NCBI GenBank assembly: GCA_963662245.2
Contig: CAXXVQ010000005.1
Span: 62,001-126,000, forward strand
From: JAFGVL01 sp963662245
GTDB lineage: Bacteria > Bacteroidota > Bacteroidia > Bacteroidales > Paludibacteraceae
Length of the DNA stretch: 64,000 nucleotides
Reading direction: 5' to 3'
In this document: positions 54,121-62,050 of the stretch, piece after piece
How positions within the stretch are numbered: the stretch's first letter is position 1
How the letters are laid out: the number at the start of each line of letters is the position of its first letter
Notes under the pieces: generated by a model
Databases searched by the model: none
Seen by the model: the letters and a program-made list of their open reading frames with translations, nothing else
What the model was told of the DNA's origin: nothing
Program-made: the position numbers and the translations under genes

Positions 54121-55080
54121 TTATAGCTTCGTGCTAATGTATTGTTCCAGTTTGATTAAATCTTTTGTGAAGTTTCGGATACCTTCAGCTAATTTTTCTG
54201 TAGCCATAGCATCTTCATTCATCATCCATCTGAATGTTTTTTCATTCATTTCTATTTTTTCAATTGTAGATTCTTTTGCTTTTTCCAAACTTAACTTTTG
54301 GACTAAGGTAGCTTGAGTCGCTTCAAGTTCTTTAAGTAATGATGGTGATATAGTAAGTAAATCACAACCTGCAAGTTCAGTAATTTCACCAATGTTTCTA
54401 AAACTAGCGCCCATAACTACAGTATTATAACCAAACTTTTTATAGTAGTTATAGATGCTCGTTACAGACAGAACGCCTGGGTCTTCATTTGCAGGAATAG
54501 AGTCCACTCCTTGGGCTTTTTTATACCAGTCTAGTATTCTACCTACAAAAGGAGAAATTAGAGTCACATCTGATTCTGCACAGGCTATTGCTTGAGCTAA
54601 TGAGAATAATAAAGTCAGATTACAATGTATTCCTTCTTTTTCAAGAACCTCGGCTGCTTTAACTCCTTCCCAAGTTGTGGCAATTTTAATTAAAACGCGT
54701 TCTTTTGAGATGCCGGCTGATTCATATAGTTTGATTAACTCTCTCGCTTTTTCAATTGTACCTTCCGTGTTGAATGAAAGTCTTGCATCAACCTCTGTAG
54801 ATACCCTACCCGGAACAATTTTCAATATCTCTAAACCAAAGTTGACGGCAAGTTTATCCAAAGTAATACTTAATTGCTTTGTTTTATCAGAAGTTTGAAC
54901 TTTAGCATAATTAATAGCATCATCAACTAATGGGCTGTATTGCTCAATCTGTGACGCGGCATAAATTAACGATGGGTTTGTAGTAGCATCAACCGGTTTG
55001 TAGGTTTTCATCGATTCGAAATCCCCAGTATCTGCTACAACTTTTGTGTAGTTTTTTAATTGTTCAAGTAAAGTATTCAT
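54121..55080 (-). CDS. tal: Transaldolase
   Basis: The protein has 319 residues. It exchanges three-carbon units between sugar phosphates in the non-oxidative pentose phosphate pathway. The N-terminal DATTNPSLIYAA motif and the catalytic Lys in RVLIKIATTWEGVKAAEVL are clear, as is the phosphate-binding region VVMGASFRNIGEI. The length matches the classical TalA/TalB type, not the short fructose-6-phosphate aldolase type. Transcribed alone, divergent from nothing, with an upstream terminator for the LRR gene. Confidence 0.95.
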   Translation of the reverse strand: MNTLLEQLKNYTKVVADTGDFESMKTYKPVDATTNPSLIYAASQIEQYSPLVDDAINYAKVQTSDKTKQLSITLDKLAVNFGLEILKIVPGRVSTEVDARLSFNTEGTIEKARELIKLYESAGISKERVLIKIATTWEGVKAAEVLEKEGIHCNLTLLFSLAQAIACAESDVTLISPFVGRILDWYKKAQGVDSIPANEDPGVLSVTSIYNYYKKFGYNTVVMGASFRNIGEITELAGCDLLTISPSLLKELEATQATLVQKLSLEKAKESTIEKIEMNEKTFRWMMNEDAMATEKLAEGIRNFTKDLIKLEQYISTKL

Positions 55081-55144
55081 ATAGATTCAGTTTATTGTAT
55101 AATTAAAGTAAATATGTATTTGATTACTTGTAAAGATAATAAAA

Positions 55145-55173
55145 AAGAGTGAAGTAGGATTTACTTCACTCTT
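55145..55173 (-). terminator. Terminator after the LRR protein gene
   Basis: Twelve-bp arms (55145-55156 and 55162-55173) with a 5-nt loop lie 28 bp beyond the stop at 55201. A T run follows on the minus strand. Confidence 0.83.
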
Positions 55174-55200
55174 AAAATATTGTTAAGCTTAATTAGCTAA

Positions 55201-55893
55201 TTACTCTTCGTTAGTTTTAGTTTCTACATCATCAGAAATATTGATGAAGTTACCCCATTGTTTTGCATTAACATAAGCTTCTTGAGCACCAACTGGAACA
55301 TGTAATACACAAGTGCTAGGGTCAAGAGCTTCAAATACTCCTTTACCAAGTTTAGAAATTGGTTTAGAGTTCATAACAGTGATTGAAGTTAAACTTTTAC
55401 AGTTGTAGTATGCTGCATCTTCAATGAATGTTACAGTTTCAGGAATTGTAGTTTCAGTTAAACCGTAGCATGACCAAAAAGCTTTTTCTCCAATACCATC
55501 AAGATTTTTTGGGAAAATGATTTGAGTTAAAGTTTGTTTTCCTGTAAGGTTGTTTTCATTATAGAATGCAAACTGAGGAATTGTGTTTTCTGCATACTTT
55601 GCATTTTTTGCATTAGCAACAGTTCCTTTTTTTCCTTTATATTCTACGATTCTAACTCTTGATAAATCAAGAAATGTAAGAACAGGTAATGCATCACGAA
55701 TTGTTTTAAAATCTTCAGCATTGATAGATCCAGTAAGGATAAGGTGTGTTGTTTCTTTTTTCTCAGGAAGAGTAAGGGCTTTGTATAATCCACCAGGTGT
55801 AATACTTAAGGTTTTTGTTACTTCTTGTGCACTTAACACGCTCGTCATAATGCCGAAAATGGCAAAAATTAATAGTCCTTTTTTCATAGTCAT
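55201..55893 (-). CDS. Small exported leucine-rich-repeat (BspA-like) protein
   Basis: The protein has 230 residues, or 228 from the second Met at 55887. A signal peptide ends near LSAQ. The mature part has BspA-type LRR_5 repeats (LTQIIFPKNLDGIGEKAFWSC, LTETTIPETVTFIEDAAYYNC, LTSITVMNSKPISKLGKGVFEA), preceded by a short beta-rich cap. Such repeats occur in secreted or surface Bacteroidota proteins and bind other proteins or host matrix. There is no lipobox and no obvious type IX sorting domain. A 411-bp non-coding gap lies upstream. Confidence 0.8.
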   Translation of the reverse strand: MTMKKGLLIFAIFGIMTSVLSAQEVTKTLSITPGGLYKALTLPEKKETTHLILTGSINAEDFKTIRDALPVLTFLDLSRVRIVEYKGKKGTVANAKNAKYAENTIPQFAFYNENNLTGKQTLTQIIFPKNLDGIGEKAFWSCYGLTETTIPETVTFIEDAAYYNCKSLTSITVMNSKPISKLGKGVFEALDPSTCVLHVPVGAQEAYVNAKQWGNFINISDDVETKTNEE

Positions 55894-55974
55894 AATTTCT
55901 GTATCAACTTAGTTGTTGATATAATGTTTAGATTGTTTTTATTATTTAGTTTCTGTTTTTTGTTTCAAGGATTG

Positions 55975-55982
55975 CAAATATA
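55975..55982 (-). promoter_or_regulatory. TAnnTTTG promoter box of the LRR gene
   Basis: TATATTTG on the minus strand lies 81 bp before the first Met codon. The leader is longer than for most genes here. Confidence 0.45.
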
Positions 55983-56089
55983 TTCATTTCGGGGGTAAAA
56001 GTAAATTATTGTTTATATTTTTAATGTTAAAAGTAAATTTTCTGCTGAGCAGTTTTTAACAACTGACATGTATATAATGTTTATTAATC

Positions 56090-56115
56090 ATAAATTATGC
56101 CAGTGCATAATTTAT
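56090..56115. repeat. Perfect 11-bp dyad in the LRR upstream region
   Basis: Arms at 56090-56100 and 56105-56115 are perfect inverted copies around a CAGT loop. There is no T run, so an operator-like site is more likely than a terminator. It lies about 110 bp upstream of the predicted LRR promoter box. Confidence 0.4.
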
Positions 56116-56254
56116 CAACCATAATAGGGCTTATTTATTGTGTTAGCTTAGCATAACTTTTTAACAAAAATATAAAAGAATTTATTGTCAAATGATATTT
56201 GAGAGAGTTTGAATTAGGATTCTAAATCTTAAACTGGATTACTGAAATCGTAGG

Positions 56255-56316
56255 AGAAACTCATAAAACAAAAAACTCAAGCAATTTTGCTTGAGTTTTT
56301 TGTTTTATGAGTTTCT
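56255..56316 (-). terminator. Perfect 62-nt palindrome overlapping the end of ppx
   Basis: The two arms (56255-56284 and 56287-56316) are perfect 30-bp inverted copies around a TT loop. The palindrome includes the ppx stop codon at 56305 and the last codons. The inner part with flanking T runs looks like a Rho-independent terminator. The outer arms extend it well beyond what termination requires. Confidence 0.8.
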
Positions 56317-57189
56317 ATAAATTCCTTGCACTATACCATCCACAAGACCAAATGTTGGAACATATATGTCGTTTATTCCTGTTTTTGAGGCTATATGTAA
56401 AAATATTTCAGAAGCTGGTACAATCACATCAGCTCTATCCGGATTAAGTTCAAATTTTTTCATTCTTTCTTCTACACTAAGCTGCTTAAGTTGGTCATAA
56501 ACCTCTTCTAGCTTGTTAATGTTTAGAATATCTTCTTTATTAAGCTTTGCTAGTCTATGTAGTTTATTTATATTGCCTCCGGAACCAATAATTTCAACAG
56601 GTCTGTATTTCTTTTTTACTTGATCTAGAAATTTGTTCATTTTTTCAAGCTCTGCTTCAGTAACTTTTTTGCGGAGCATTCTGATTGTACCAATATTGAA
56701 TGATTGAGATGAACCTAAATCTCCGTTTGCAATGACTGTAATTTCGGTGCTACCACCTCCAACATCAACATACAGGTAATTTTTTGCCCGACTTAGTTTA
56801 TCTGCAATGTGGCTTTCAAAAATCATTTTTGCTTCGAGAGACCCATCAATGATTTTCAGATCTATTTTAGCTTTAGCTTTAATTTTTTCAACAATAGCTT
56901 CACCGTTTTTAGCTTCACGCATTGCTGCAGTCGCATACGCTTTGTAGCTTTCAACCTCATTTACATCCATTAAGTTACGGTAAGCTTTCATTAGTTTTAT
57001 AAGCTTGCGAGCTTTCTTGTCGCTTATTTGTCCTTCTTCCGAAAAGCTGTCTTCACCTAGTCGAAGAGGTATTCTTACTAAAAGAATTTTTTTAAAAGAT
57101 ACCCCATCGTTATCCTCATTAATGCCCGAGATTAAAAGTCTAACGGCATTGGAACCAACATCTATAGCAGCAATTTTTCGTAATGACAT
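56305..57189 (-). CDS. Exopolyphosphatase/GppA-family phosphatase
   Basis: The protein has 294 residues and the ASKHA fold. The phosphate loops are AAIDVGSNAVRLLISG near the N-terminus and YVDVGGGSTEITV in the middle, with the conserved IGSGGNINKL and the final VPTFGLVDGIVQGI. It is a short version of the family that removes terminal phosphates from polyphosphate or converts pppGpp to ppGpp. The separate HD domain of long Ppx proteins is absent. It lies 17 bp after the polyphosphate kinase gene, so the pair can make and degrade polyphosphate. Confidence 0.9.
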   Translation of the reverse strand: MSLRKIAAIDVGSNAVRLLISGINEDNDGVSFKKILLVRIPLRLGEDSFSEEGQISDKKARKLIKLMKAYRNLMDVNEVESYKAYATAAMREAKNGEAIVEKIKAKAKIDLKIIDGSLEAKMIFESHIADKLSRAKNYLYVDVGGGSTEITVIANGDLGSSQSFNIGTIRMLRKKVTEAELEKMNKFLDQVKKKYRPVEIIGSGGNINKLHRLAKLNKEDILNINKLEEVYDQLKQLSVEERMKKFELNPDRADVIVPASEIFLHIASKTGINDIYVPTFGLVDGIVQGIYRNS

Positions 57190-57206
57190 AGTTTATCCTT
57201 TAGTAT

Positions 57207-59258
57207 TTATAGCTCGTTTGCTTTTTTATATGTTTTGTATAATTCAAATTGCGAACGGAAAGGTTCTTCGTTGTTGCATTTAAACTTGTTTTTACCGGTT
57301 CCGTCAACGATTCTTGCTTTTACATTGTCTTTTAAAGCATAATCAACAATTCTTTTTAGTTCTTCTTGAACTGATTTATCATAAATTGGCACAGCAACCT
57401 CAATTCTATGATCTAAGTTTCTAGGCATCCAATCTGCTGAAGATATATAATATTTTTCATCTCCTTTGTTACAGAAAATAAATATTCTAGAGTGTTCAAG
57501 GTAGCGGTCTACAATGCTTATAACTTCTAGACCATCTTTCGTTTCTTTTGGATGTGTTAAAGCGCACATACCTCTTACAATTAATTTTACCTCTACGCCA
57601 AGTTCTGCTGCTTCATATAGTTTATGAATGATTTTAGGGTCTGTTATGTGATTGATTTTGCAGTGAATATATGCCGGTAATCCTTTTTTAGCATTATTGA
57701 TTTCAGTTTGAATTAAAGTGTTAAGCTTTTTACGCATCTCTTGTGGGCTAACTAAGAGATGGTTTAAGTTTAAGTTCTGGAAAGGCATTCTGATAAATTC
57801 AAAAACCTGTTCAACTTCATTTGTAATCTTCCTATCAGTAGTCATCAAAGTAAAGTCAGTATATACGCTAGCATTACCTTCATGGAAATTCCCTGTACTG
57901 ATACAAGCAAGCGTTTTGCCTTTCTTCATCTTGATTAAGGTCAGTTTGCTGTGAATTTTTAGGCCTTCAACACCGAACAGAACTTTTACACCAGCTTCTT
58001 TCAGCCTGTTTGCCCATTCAATATTGTGTTCCTCATCAAAGCGAGCTCTTAATTCAATAACTGCTGTTACAGCTTTTCCGTTTCTAGCAGCATTAATCAA
58101 AGTATTGGTAACTTTTGAGTATTCCGCAATACGGTATAGAGTGATTTTAATGCTTTTTACATTGGGGTCAATAGCTGCTTCTTGTAATAATTGCAGATAT
58201 TGTGAGAACGAGAAATATGGATAATGCAAGAATCTATCTTGTGTCTGGCATGACATAATTACAGAAGAAGCTTCCTCAATGCGAGCTTTCTGCATAGAAA
58301 GAAATGGCTCAAACACAAGTTCTTTTCTTCCTACTGTAGGGAATTTTACAAAGTCTTTAAAATTGTGATATTTTCCTCCTGCAATAATTGTATCTGTTTT
58401 TTTGTAGTTCAGCTTTTTAAGTAGAAACCTATTTAGGTCAGTTGCCATTTTGCTGTCATAAACAAAGCGAACAGGACTTCCTGATTTTCTGGTTTTTAGT
58501 CCTTTAATTACTTTTTCAAGTAAGCTGTCCCCAAAATCGTATTCATATTCCATTTCTGCATCTCTAGTGATTTTGAATGTATATGCTTCAAAGCCATCAT
58601 AGTCCAAACTTTTGAAGATTTTAGGTAAGCAGAAACGGATAACATCATCTAAAAGTATGATTCGCGTATCTTCACCTTTTGTTGGAAGTACAATAAATCT
58701 GGACATGAATTTAGTCGGAATCTCAATTAAAGCATATTCTTTTTTATTGAGATTTTCTGTATTGAATAATTTTATCGCTAAATAAATTCTAGCATCTCTT
58801 AGTTCCGGGAAAATTTCTGTTTTTGAAATCATTAGTGGATAAAGGTTGTCTGCTAATTCTTTTTTGTAGAATTGTTTGACAAACTCTTTGTCTTTTTCAT
58901 TTAATTCTTTTTCATTTACAAGATAGATGTGTTCTGTCTTAAGTTCCTCAACAATTTTTTTATAGGTTGCTTCAAATTCTAATTGAAATTCTGAAGTCAT
59001 TGTTGACACTTTTTTTAATATGTGAGCTGGTTTTTCGTATGCAGGGAAAAGTTTGTCATCCATTTCACTTAATCGTTTTAGAGTAGCTACTCTCACGCGG
59101 AAAAACTCATCAAGATTGTTAGAATATATCCCAAGAAAGCGTAAGCGTTCTAGTAAAGGAACAGTTGGGTCTTGGGCTTCTTGTAAAACTCTATGATTGA
59201 AGTATAGCCAACTTATTTCTTTGTTAATTAGGTGTTTATGAGATTTAATTATTTTCAT
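57207..59258 (-). CDS. ppk1: Polyphosphate kinase 1
   Basis: The protein has 683 residues, the normal length. It transfers the gamma phosphate of ATP to polyphosphate. The N domain (KEISWLYFNHRVLQEAQDPTVPLLERLRFLGIYSNNLDEFFRVR) is clear. The two phospholipase-D-like catalytic domains carry the autophosphorylated His in KIHSKLTLIK and the second His in RYLEHSRIFIF. The ARFDEEHNIEWANRLKEAGVKVLFG and STGNFHEGNASVYTDF segments are typical. It is the first gene of the leftward ppk1-ppx pair. Confidence 0.95.
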   Translation of the reverse strand: MKIIKSHKHLINKEISWLYFNHRVLQEAQDPTVPLLERLRFLGIYSNNLDEFFRVRVATLKRLSEMDDKLFPAYEKPAHILKKVSTMTSEFQLEFEATYKKIVEELKTEHIYLVNEKELNEKDKEFVKQFYKKELADNLYPLMISKTEIFPELRDARIYLAIKLFNTENLNKKEYALIEIPTKFMSRFIVLPTKGEDTRIILLDDVIRFCLPKIFKSLDYDGFEAYTFKITRDAEMEYEYDFGDSLLEKVIKGLKTRKSGSPVRFVYDSKMATDLNRFLLKKLNYKKTDTIIAGGKYHNFKDFVKFPTVGRKELVFEPFLSMQKARIEEASSVIMSCQTQDRFLHYPYFSFSQYLQLLQEAAIDPNVKSIKITLYRIAEYSKVTNTLINAARNGKAVTAVIELRARFDEEHNIEWANRLKEAGVKVLFGVEGLKIHSKLTLIKMKKGKTLACISTGNFHEGNASVYTDFTLMTTDRKITNEVEQVFEFIRMPFQNLNLNHLLVSPQEMRKKLNTLIQTEINNAKKGLPAYIHCKINHITDPKIIHKLYEAAELGVEVKLIVRGMCALTHPKETKDGLEVISIVDRYLEHSRIFIFCNKGDEKYYISSADWMPRNLDHRIEVAVPIYDKSVQEELKRIVDYALKDNVKARIVDGTGKNKFKCNNEEPFRSQFELYKTYKKANEL

Positions 59259-59360
59259 GTCTATTGTCTTGTATTATTTTTTGCAAAATGAATAAATAGA
59301 TATTGCGGCAGTATTACAAATTCACTACGAATATCTTTCAAAAGCTTATTTTATGAAGAT

Positions 59361-60380
59361 TTAAACTGCTTTTAAACTGTTGTTCTCGAATACTTTCATA
59401 ACAGATCTGTTCATTTCTTTTTGTCCTGTCATGTGGCAGTATCTTTCAAGGACTAGGAGTGAAATTAGATTTTCTCTCTTTTTATCTTTGAATTGTTCTA
59501 CATACTCATTAGCATTTTTACTGATTTTTTCAGCTTCTTCAGGATGCCTTATGTAGTATTGAAGTTTCTCTTCCAGGTCGGAGTAATCGTCTTTGATTTC
59601 GATGTAGTGGTAGTTTGGGATAAGCGTTCCTTCCATAAACCAAGTTTCATATTTTGGGCGAGGCATTACGGCTACCGAATTGGATGACATTACCCATTTA
59701 AGGTTTGAAGCAACATCATGACCTTCAATGCATAATATGAACTTGTAGTCAAGATGTTCATCAATAGAAAGGTAGTTTACAAGATACTTTGGATTACCTC
59801 CTTTTTCATTAATTTGTCCAACATTACAAAGGGGATGGTTGAAGTAGATATCCAAAAAACGAAGTCTTTGTTCTTGGTTCACATTCATTCTGCCAACAAG
59901 TATGTTCTTTTTCTTCGAGAATTTTTTCGTGTCCGCAGTAAATGTAAAATGACGCACTTTATTAAGTTTCATAATTACAGCATTGTTGTTTTCGCCTGAG
60001 ATTGGACGGCTTTTTACAACGGATGGAACTGGAGGAATAGCTGTAATATCTCCAAATGTGAAGTCAATTCGGTAATTGTCAGGAAAGAATCTTGTGTATT
60101 CAAATGTATCAAAGAAATAAGTCTTGTGTTTTTTGATTAGTTTGAAGTCTTTAAGTGGGTGTACGCTTGTCGGAAGAGCGCATTTGTCATGTAATTTGTT
60201 GTAGTAGTTTACTCTGTATTTAATGTACTCCAAATCAAATTTACTTAAGTGATGAAGTCGCTTGTTTAGCTGCTCTTGGAAAAATGATCTAGGCACAAAC
60301 TGTCTGGCAAAATTTAATGAATAGTATAGGAACTTACTGTTCTTATGCTTCCTCGATATTTTCGTTAATACTGGTTTCAT
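59361..60380 (-). CDS. GT90/CAP10-like glycosyltransferase
   Basis: The protein has 339 residues with no signal peptide or membrane segment. The second half matches the GT90 (CAP10/lipopolysaccharide-modifying) family: FILCIEGHDVASNLKWVMSSNSVAVMPRPKYETWFMEGTLIPNYHYIEIKDDYSDLEEKL. The first half contains the usual DITAIPPVPSVVKSRPISGENNNAVIMKLNKVRHF. Members add xylose or other sugars to polysaccharide or LPS cores. The acceptor here is unknown. It stands alone and is divergent from serB. Confidence 0.87.
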   Translation of the reverse strand: MKPVLTKISRKHKNSKFLYYSLNFARQFVPRSFFQEQLNKRLHHLSKFDLEYIKYRVNYYNKLHDKCALPTSVHPLKDFKLIKKHKTYFFDTFEYTRFFPDNYRIDFTFGDITAIPPVPSVVKSRPISGENNNAVIMKLNKVRHFTFTADTKKFSKKKNILVGRMNVNQEQRLRFLDIYFNHPLCNVGQINEKGGNPKYLVNYLSIDEHLDYKFILCIEGHDVASNLKWVMSSNSVAVMPRPKYETWFMEGTLIPNYHYIEIKDDYSDLEEKLQYYIRHPEEAEKISKNANEYVEQFKDKKRENLISLLVLERYCHMTGQKEMNRSVMKVFENNSLKAV

Positions 60381-60558
60381 AGGTTGGTAATTAGTTTTTT
60401 ACGAAAATATGAAATGGATATGGCTACGATTTTTCAACCGTGTTAAGCTAGGGTTAAGATTCTCGGGTAGATATTTGAATTTGTCGTTGTTTCTCCCAAA
60501 TGGCTGAAATAATGCAGAAAAGCTTATGTTACAGATGAGGTGTGATAAGAAAAAACAT

Positions 60559-60566
60559 TAATTTTG
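60559..60566 (+). promoter_or_regulatory. TAnnTTTG promoter box of serB
   Basis: TAATTTTG lies 38 bp before the ATG at 60605 and inside the longer frame that opens at 60542. It supports the shorter start. No -33 element was recognised. Confidence 0.5.
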
Positions 60567-60604
60567 TGGGACTTAAGAAGAATAACGGTTTTAAATATAT
60601 AGCT

Positions 60605-61831
60605 ATGGCAAAAGAGGATATAATTTTAATGAGTATTTCGGGTGATGATAAGCCGGGAGTGACATCATCACTTACAGCAATTTTGGGGAAATATAACGCA
60701 ACCATTTTAGATATTGGTCAGGCTAATATTCATCAGTCCTTGTCTTTGGGTATTTTGTTTAAGATTGATTCTTCGGATCAACATGGGCATATTTTGAAAG
60801 ATTTACTTTTTAAAGCTTACGAGTTGGAAGTGCAGGCTAAGTTTATCCCTATTGAGCCGGAGAAATATCAAGCTTGGGTTGACAGACAAGGTCGCGATTG
60901 TTTTATCCTTACTCTGTTAGGAAATAAAATTACGGCTCAGCAATTGTCGAAGGTGACACAAGTGGTTTCGGATCAAGGTTTGAATATTGATACCATTAAG
61001 CGTTTAACTGGTCGCATTCCATTAGGTGAAGAAAATATTGAGTTAAAAAATCGTTCATGTGTAGAGTTGTCTGTGCGTGGTACGCCCCGAGATAAAAACC
61101 TTATTCACGAGCAGTTTGTAACCCTTAGTCGTGAAATTGGAATTGATATTTCCTTCCAAGCAGATAATATTTATCGTAGAAATCGTCGCTTAATTTGTTT
61201 TGATATGGATTCTACCTTAATTAAAACAGAGGTGATAGATGAATTAGCTGATAGAGCCGGAGTAGGAGAGCAAGTCCGCGAAATTACTGAAGCAGCCATG
61301 CGTGGCGAGCTTGATTTTTCAGAAAGTTTTAAAAAGCGTGTAGCTCTTTTGAAAGGTTTGGATGAAAGCGTGATGCAAGAAATTGCTGAAAACTTGCCTA
61401 TCATGGATGGTGCAGATCGCTTGATGTCTACTTTGAAGAAATGCGGATATAAGATTGCAATTCTTTCCGGAGGGTTTACCTATTTTGGTGAATACCTGAA
61501 AAAGCGTTTTGATATTGACTATGTATATGCTAACGAATTGGAGATTGAAAACGGCAAACTAACCGGAAAACATAAAGGCGATATTGTAGACGGAAAACGC
61601 AAAGCCGAGTTACTTCAGTTATTAGCGCAGGTTGAGAGAATTGAACTAGAGCAAGTGATTGCTGTGGGTGATGGAGCTAATGATTTACCTATGTTGAATA
61701 TTGCTGGATTAGGAATTGCCTTTCATGCAAAACCCAAGGTAAAAGAGAATGCCCGTCAGTCTATTTCTACACTCGGGCTTGATGGAGTGCTATACTTCCT
61801 TGGTTTCCGCGACATACATATCAGTGAGTAG
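60605..61831 (+). CDS. serB: Phosphoserine phosphatase with N-terminal ACT domains
   Basis: The protein has 408 residues from the ATG at 60605 (MAKEDIILMSISGDDKPGVTSSL). Two ACT-like domains (about 1-75 and 90-175) precede a HAD phosphatase domain. The HAD nucleophile is Asp200 in CFDMDSTLIKTEVIDELA. Motif II is ILSGGFTYFGEYL, and motifs III and IV are in GKRKAELL and AVGDGANDLPML. It removes phosphate from phosphoserine in the last step of serine synthesis. The ACT domains probably sense serine. Confidence 0.95.
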   Translation: MAKEDIILMSISGDDKPGVTSSLTAILGKYNATILDIGQANIHQSLSLGILFKIDSSDQHGHILKDLLFKAYELEVQAKFIPIEPEKYQAWVDRQGRDCFILTLLGNKITAQQLSKVTQVVSDQGLNIDTIKRLTGRIPLGEENIELKNRSCVELSVRGTPRDKNLIHEQFVTLSREIGIDISFQADNIYRRNRRLICFDMDSTLIKTEVIDELADRAGVGEQVREITEAAMRGELDFSESFKKRVALLKGLDESVMQEIAENLPIMDGADRLMSTLKKCGYKIAILSGGFTYFGEYLKKRFDIDYVYANELEIENGKLTGKHKGDIVDGKRKAELLQLLAQVERIELEQVIAVGDGANDLPMLNIAGLGIAFHAKPKVKENARQSISTLGLDGVLYFLGFRDIHISE

Positions 61832-61878
61832 CTGTAATGAACTTGTATTAATTCTGAAATTTAAAATATTTTCTTTTG

Positions 61879-61908
61879 AAACTCCTGCTGCAAAGTGGGA
61901 GTTTTTTT
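61879..61908 (+). terminator. Terminator after serB
   Basis: Seven-bp arms (61879-61885 and 61898-61904) with a 12-nt loop are followed by a T run, 47 bp past the stop codon. Confidence 0.75.
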
Positions 61909-62050
61909 GTTGCCTTTTTGTAAATGTATTGCTTTTTTATTTATGGTTTCACTGATATGTTATTGTCTCTGAATTGAAATTTCCTGACAGTTTTTTTGTG
62001 GTTGAAAATTTAGTTGAAGAATCACTAATTAACAATCAAATAAATTAACC

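Larger units (their letters stand above)
55894..56304. other. Non-coding gap upstream of the LRR gene
   Basis: This stretch of 411 bp has no credible gene. It contains a TATATTTG box on the minus strand at 55975-55982 that could drive the LRR gene, an 11-bp dyad at 56090-56115 with a 4-nt loop, and, near the right end, most of the ppx terminator palindrome (56255-56316). Confidence 0.7.
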
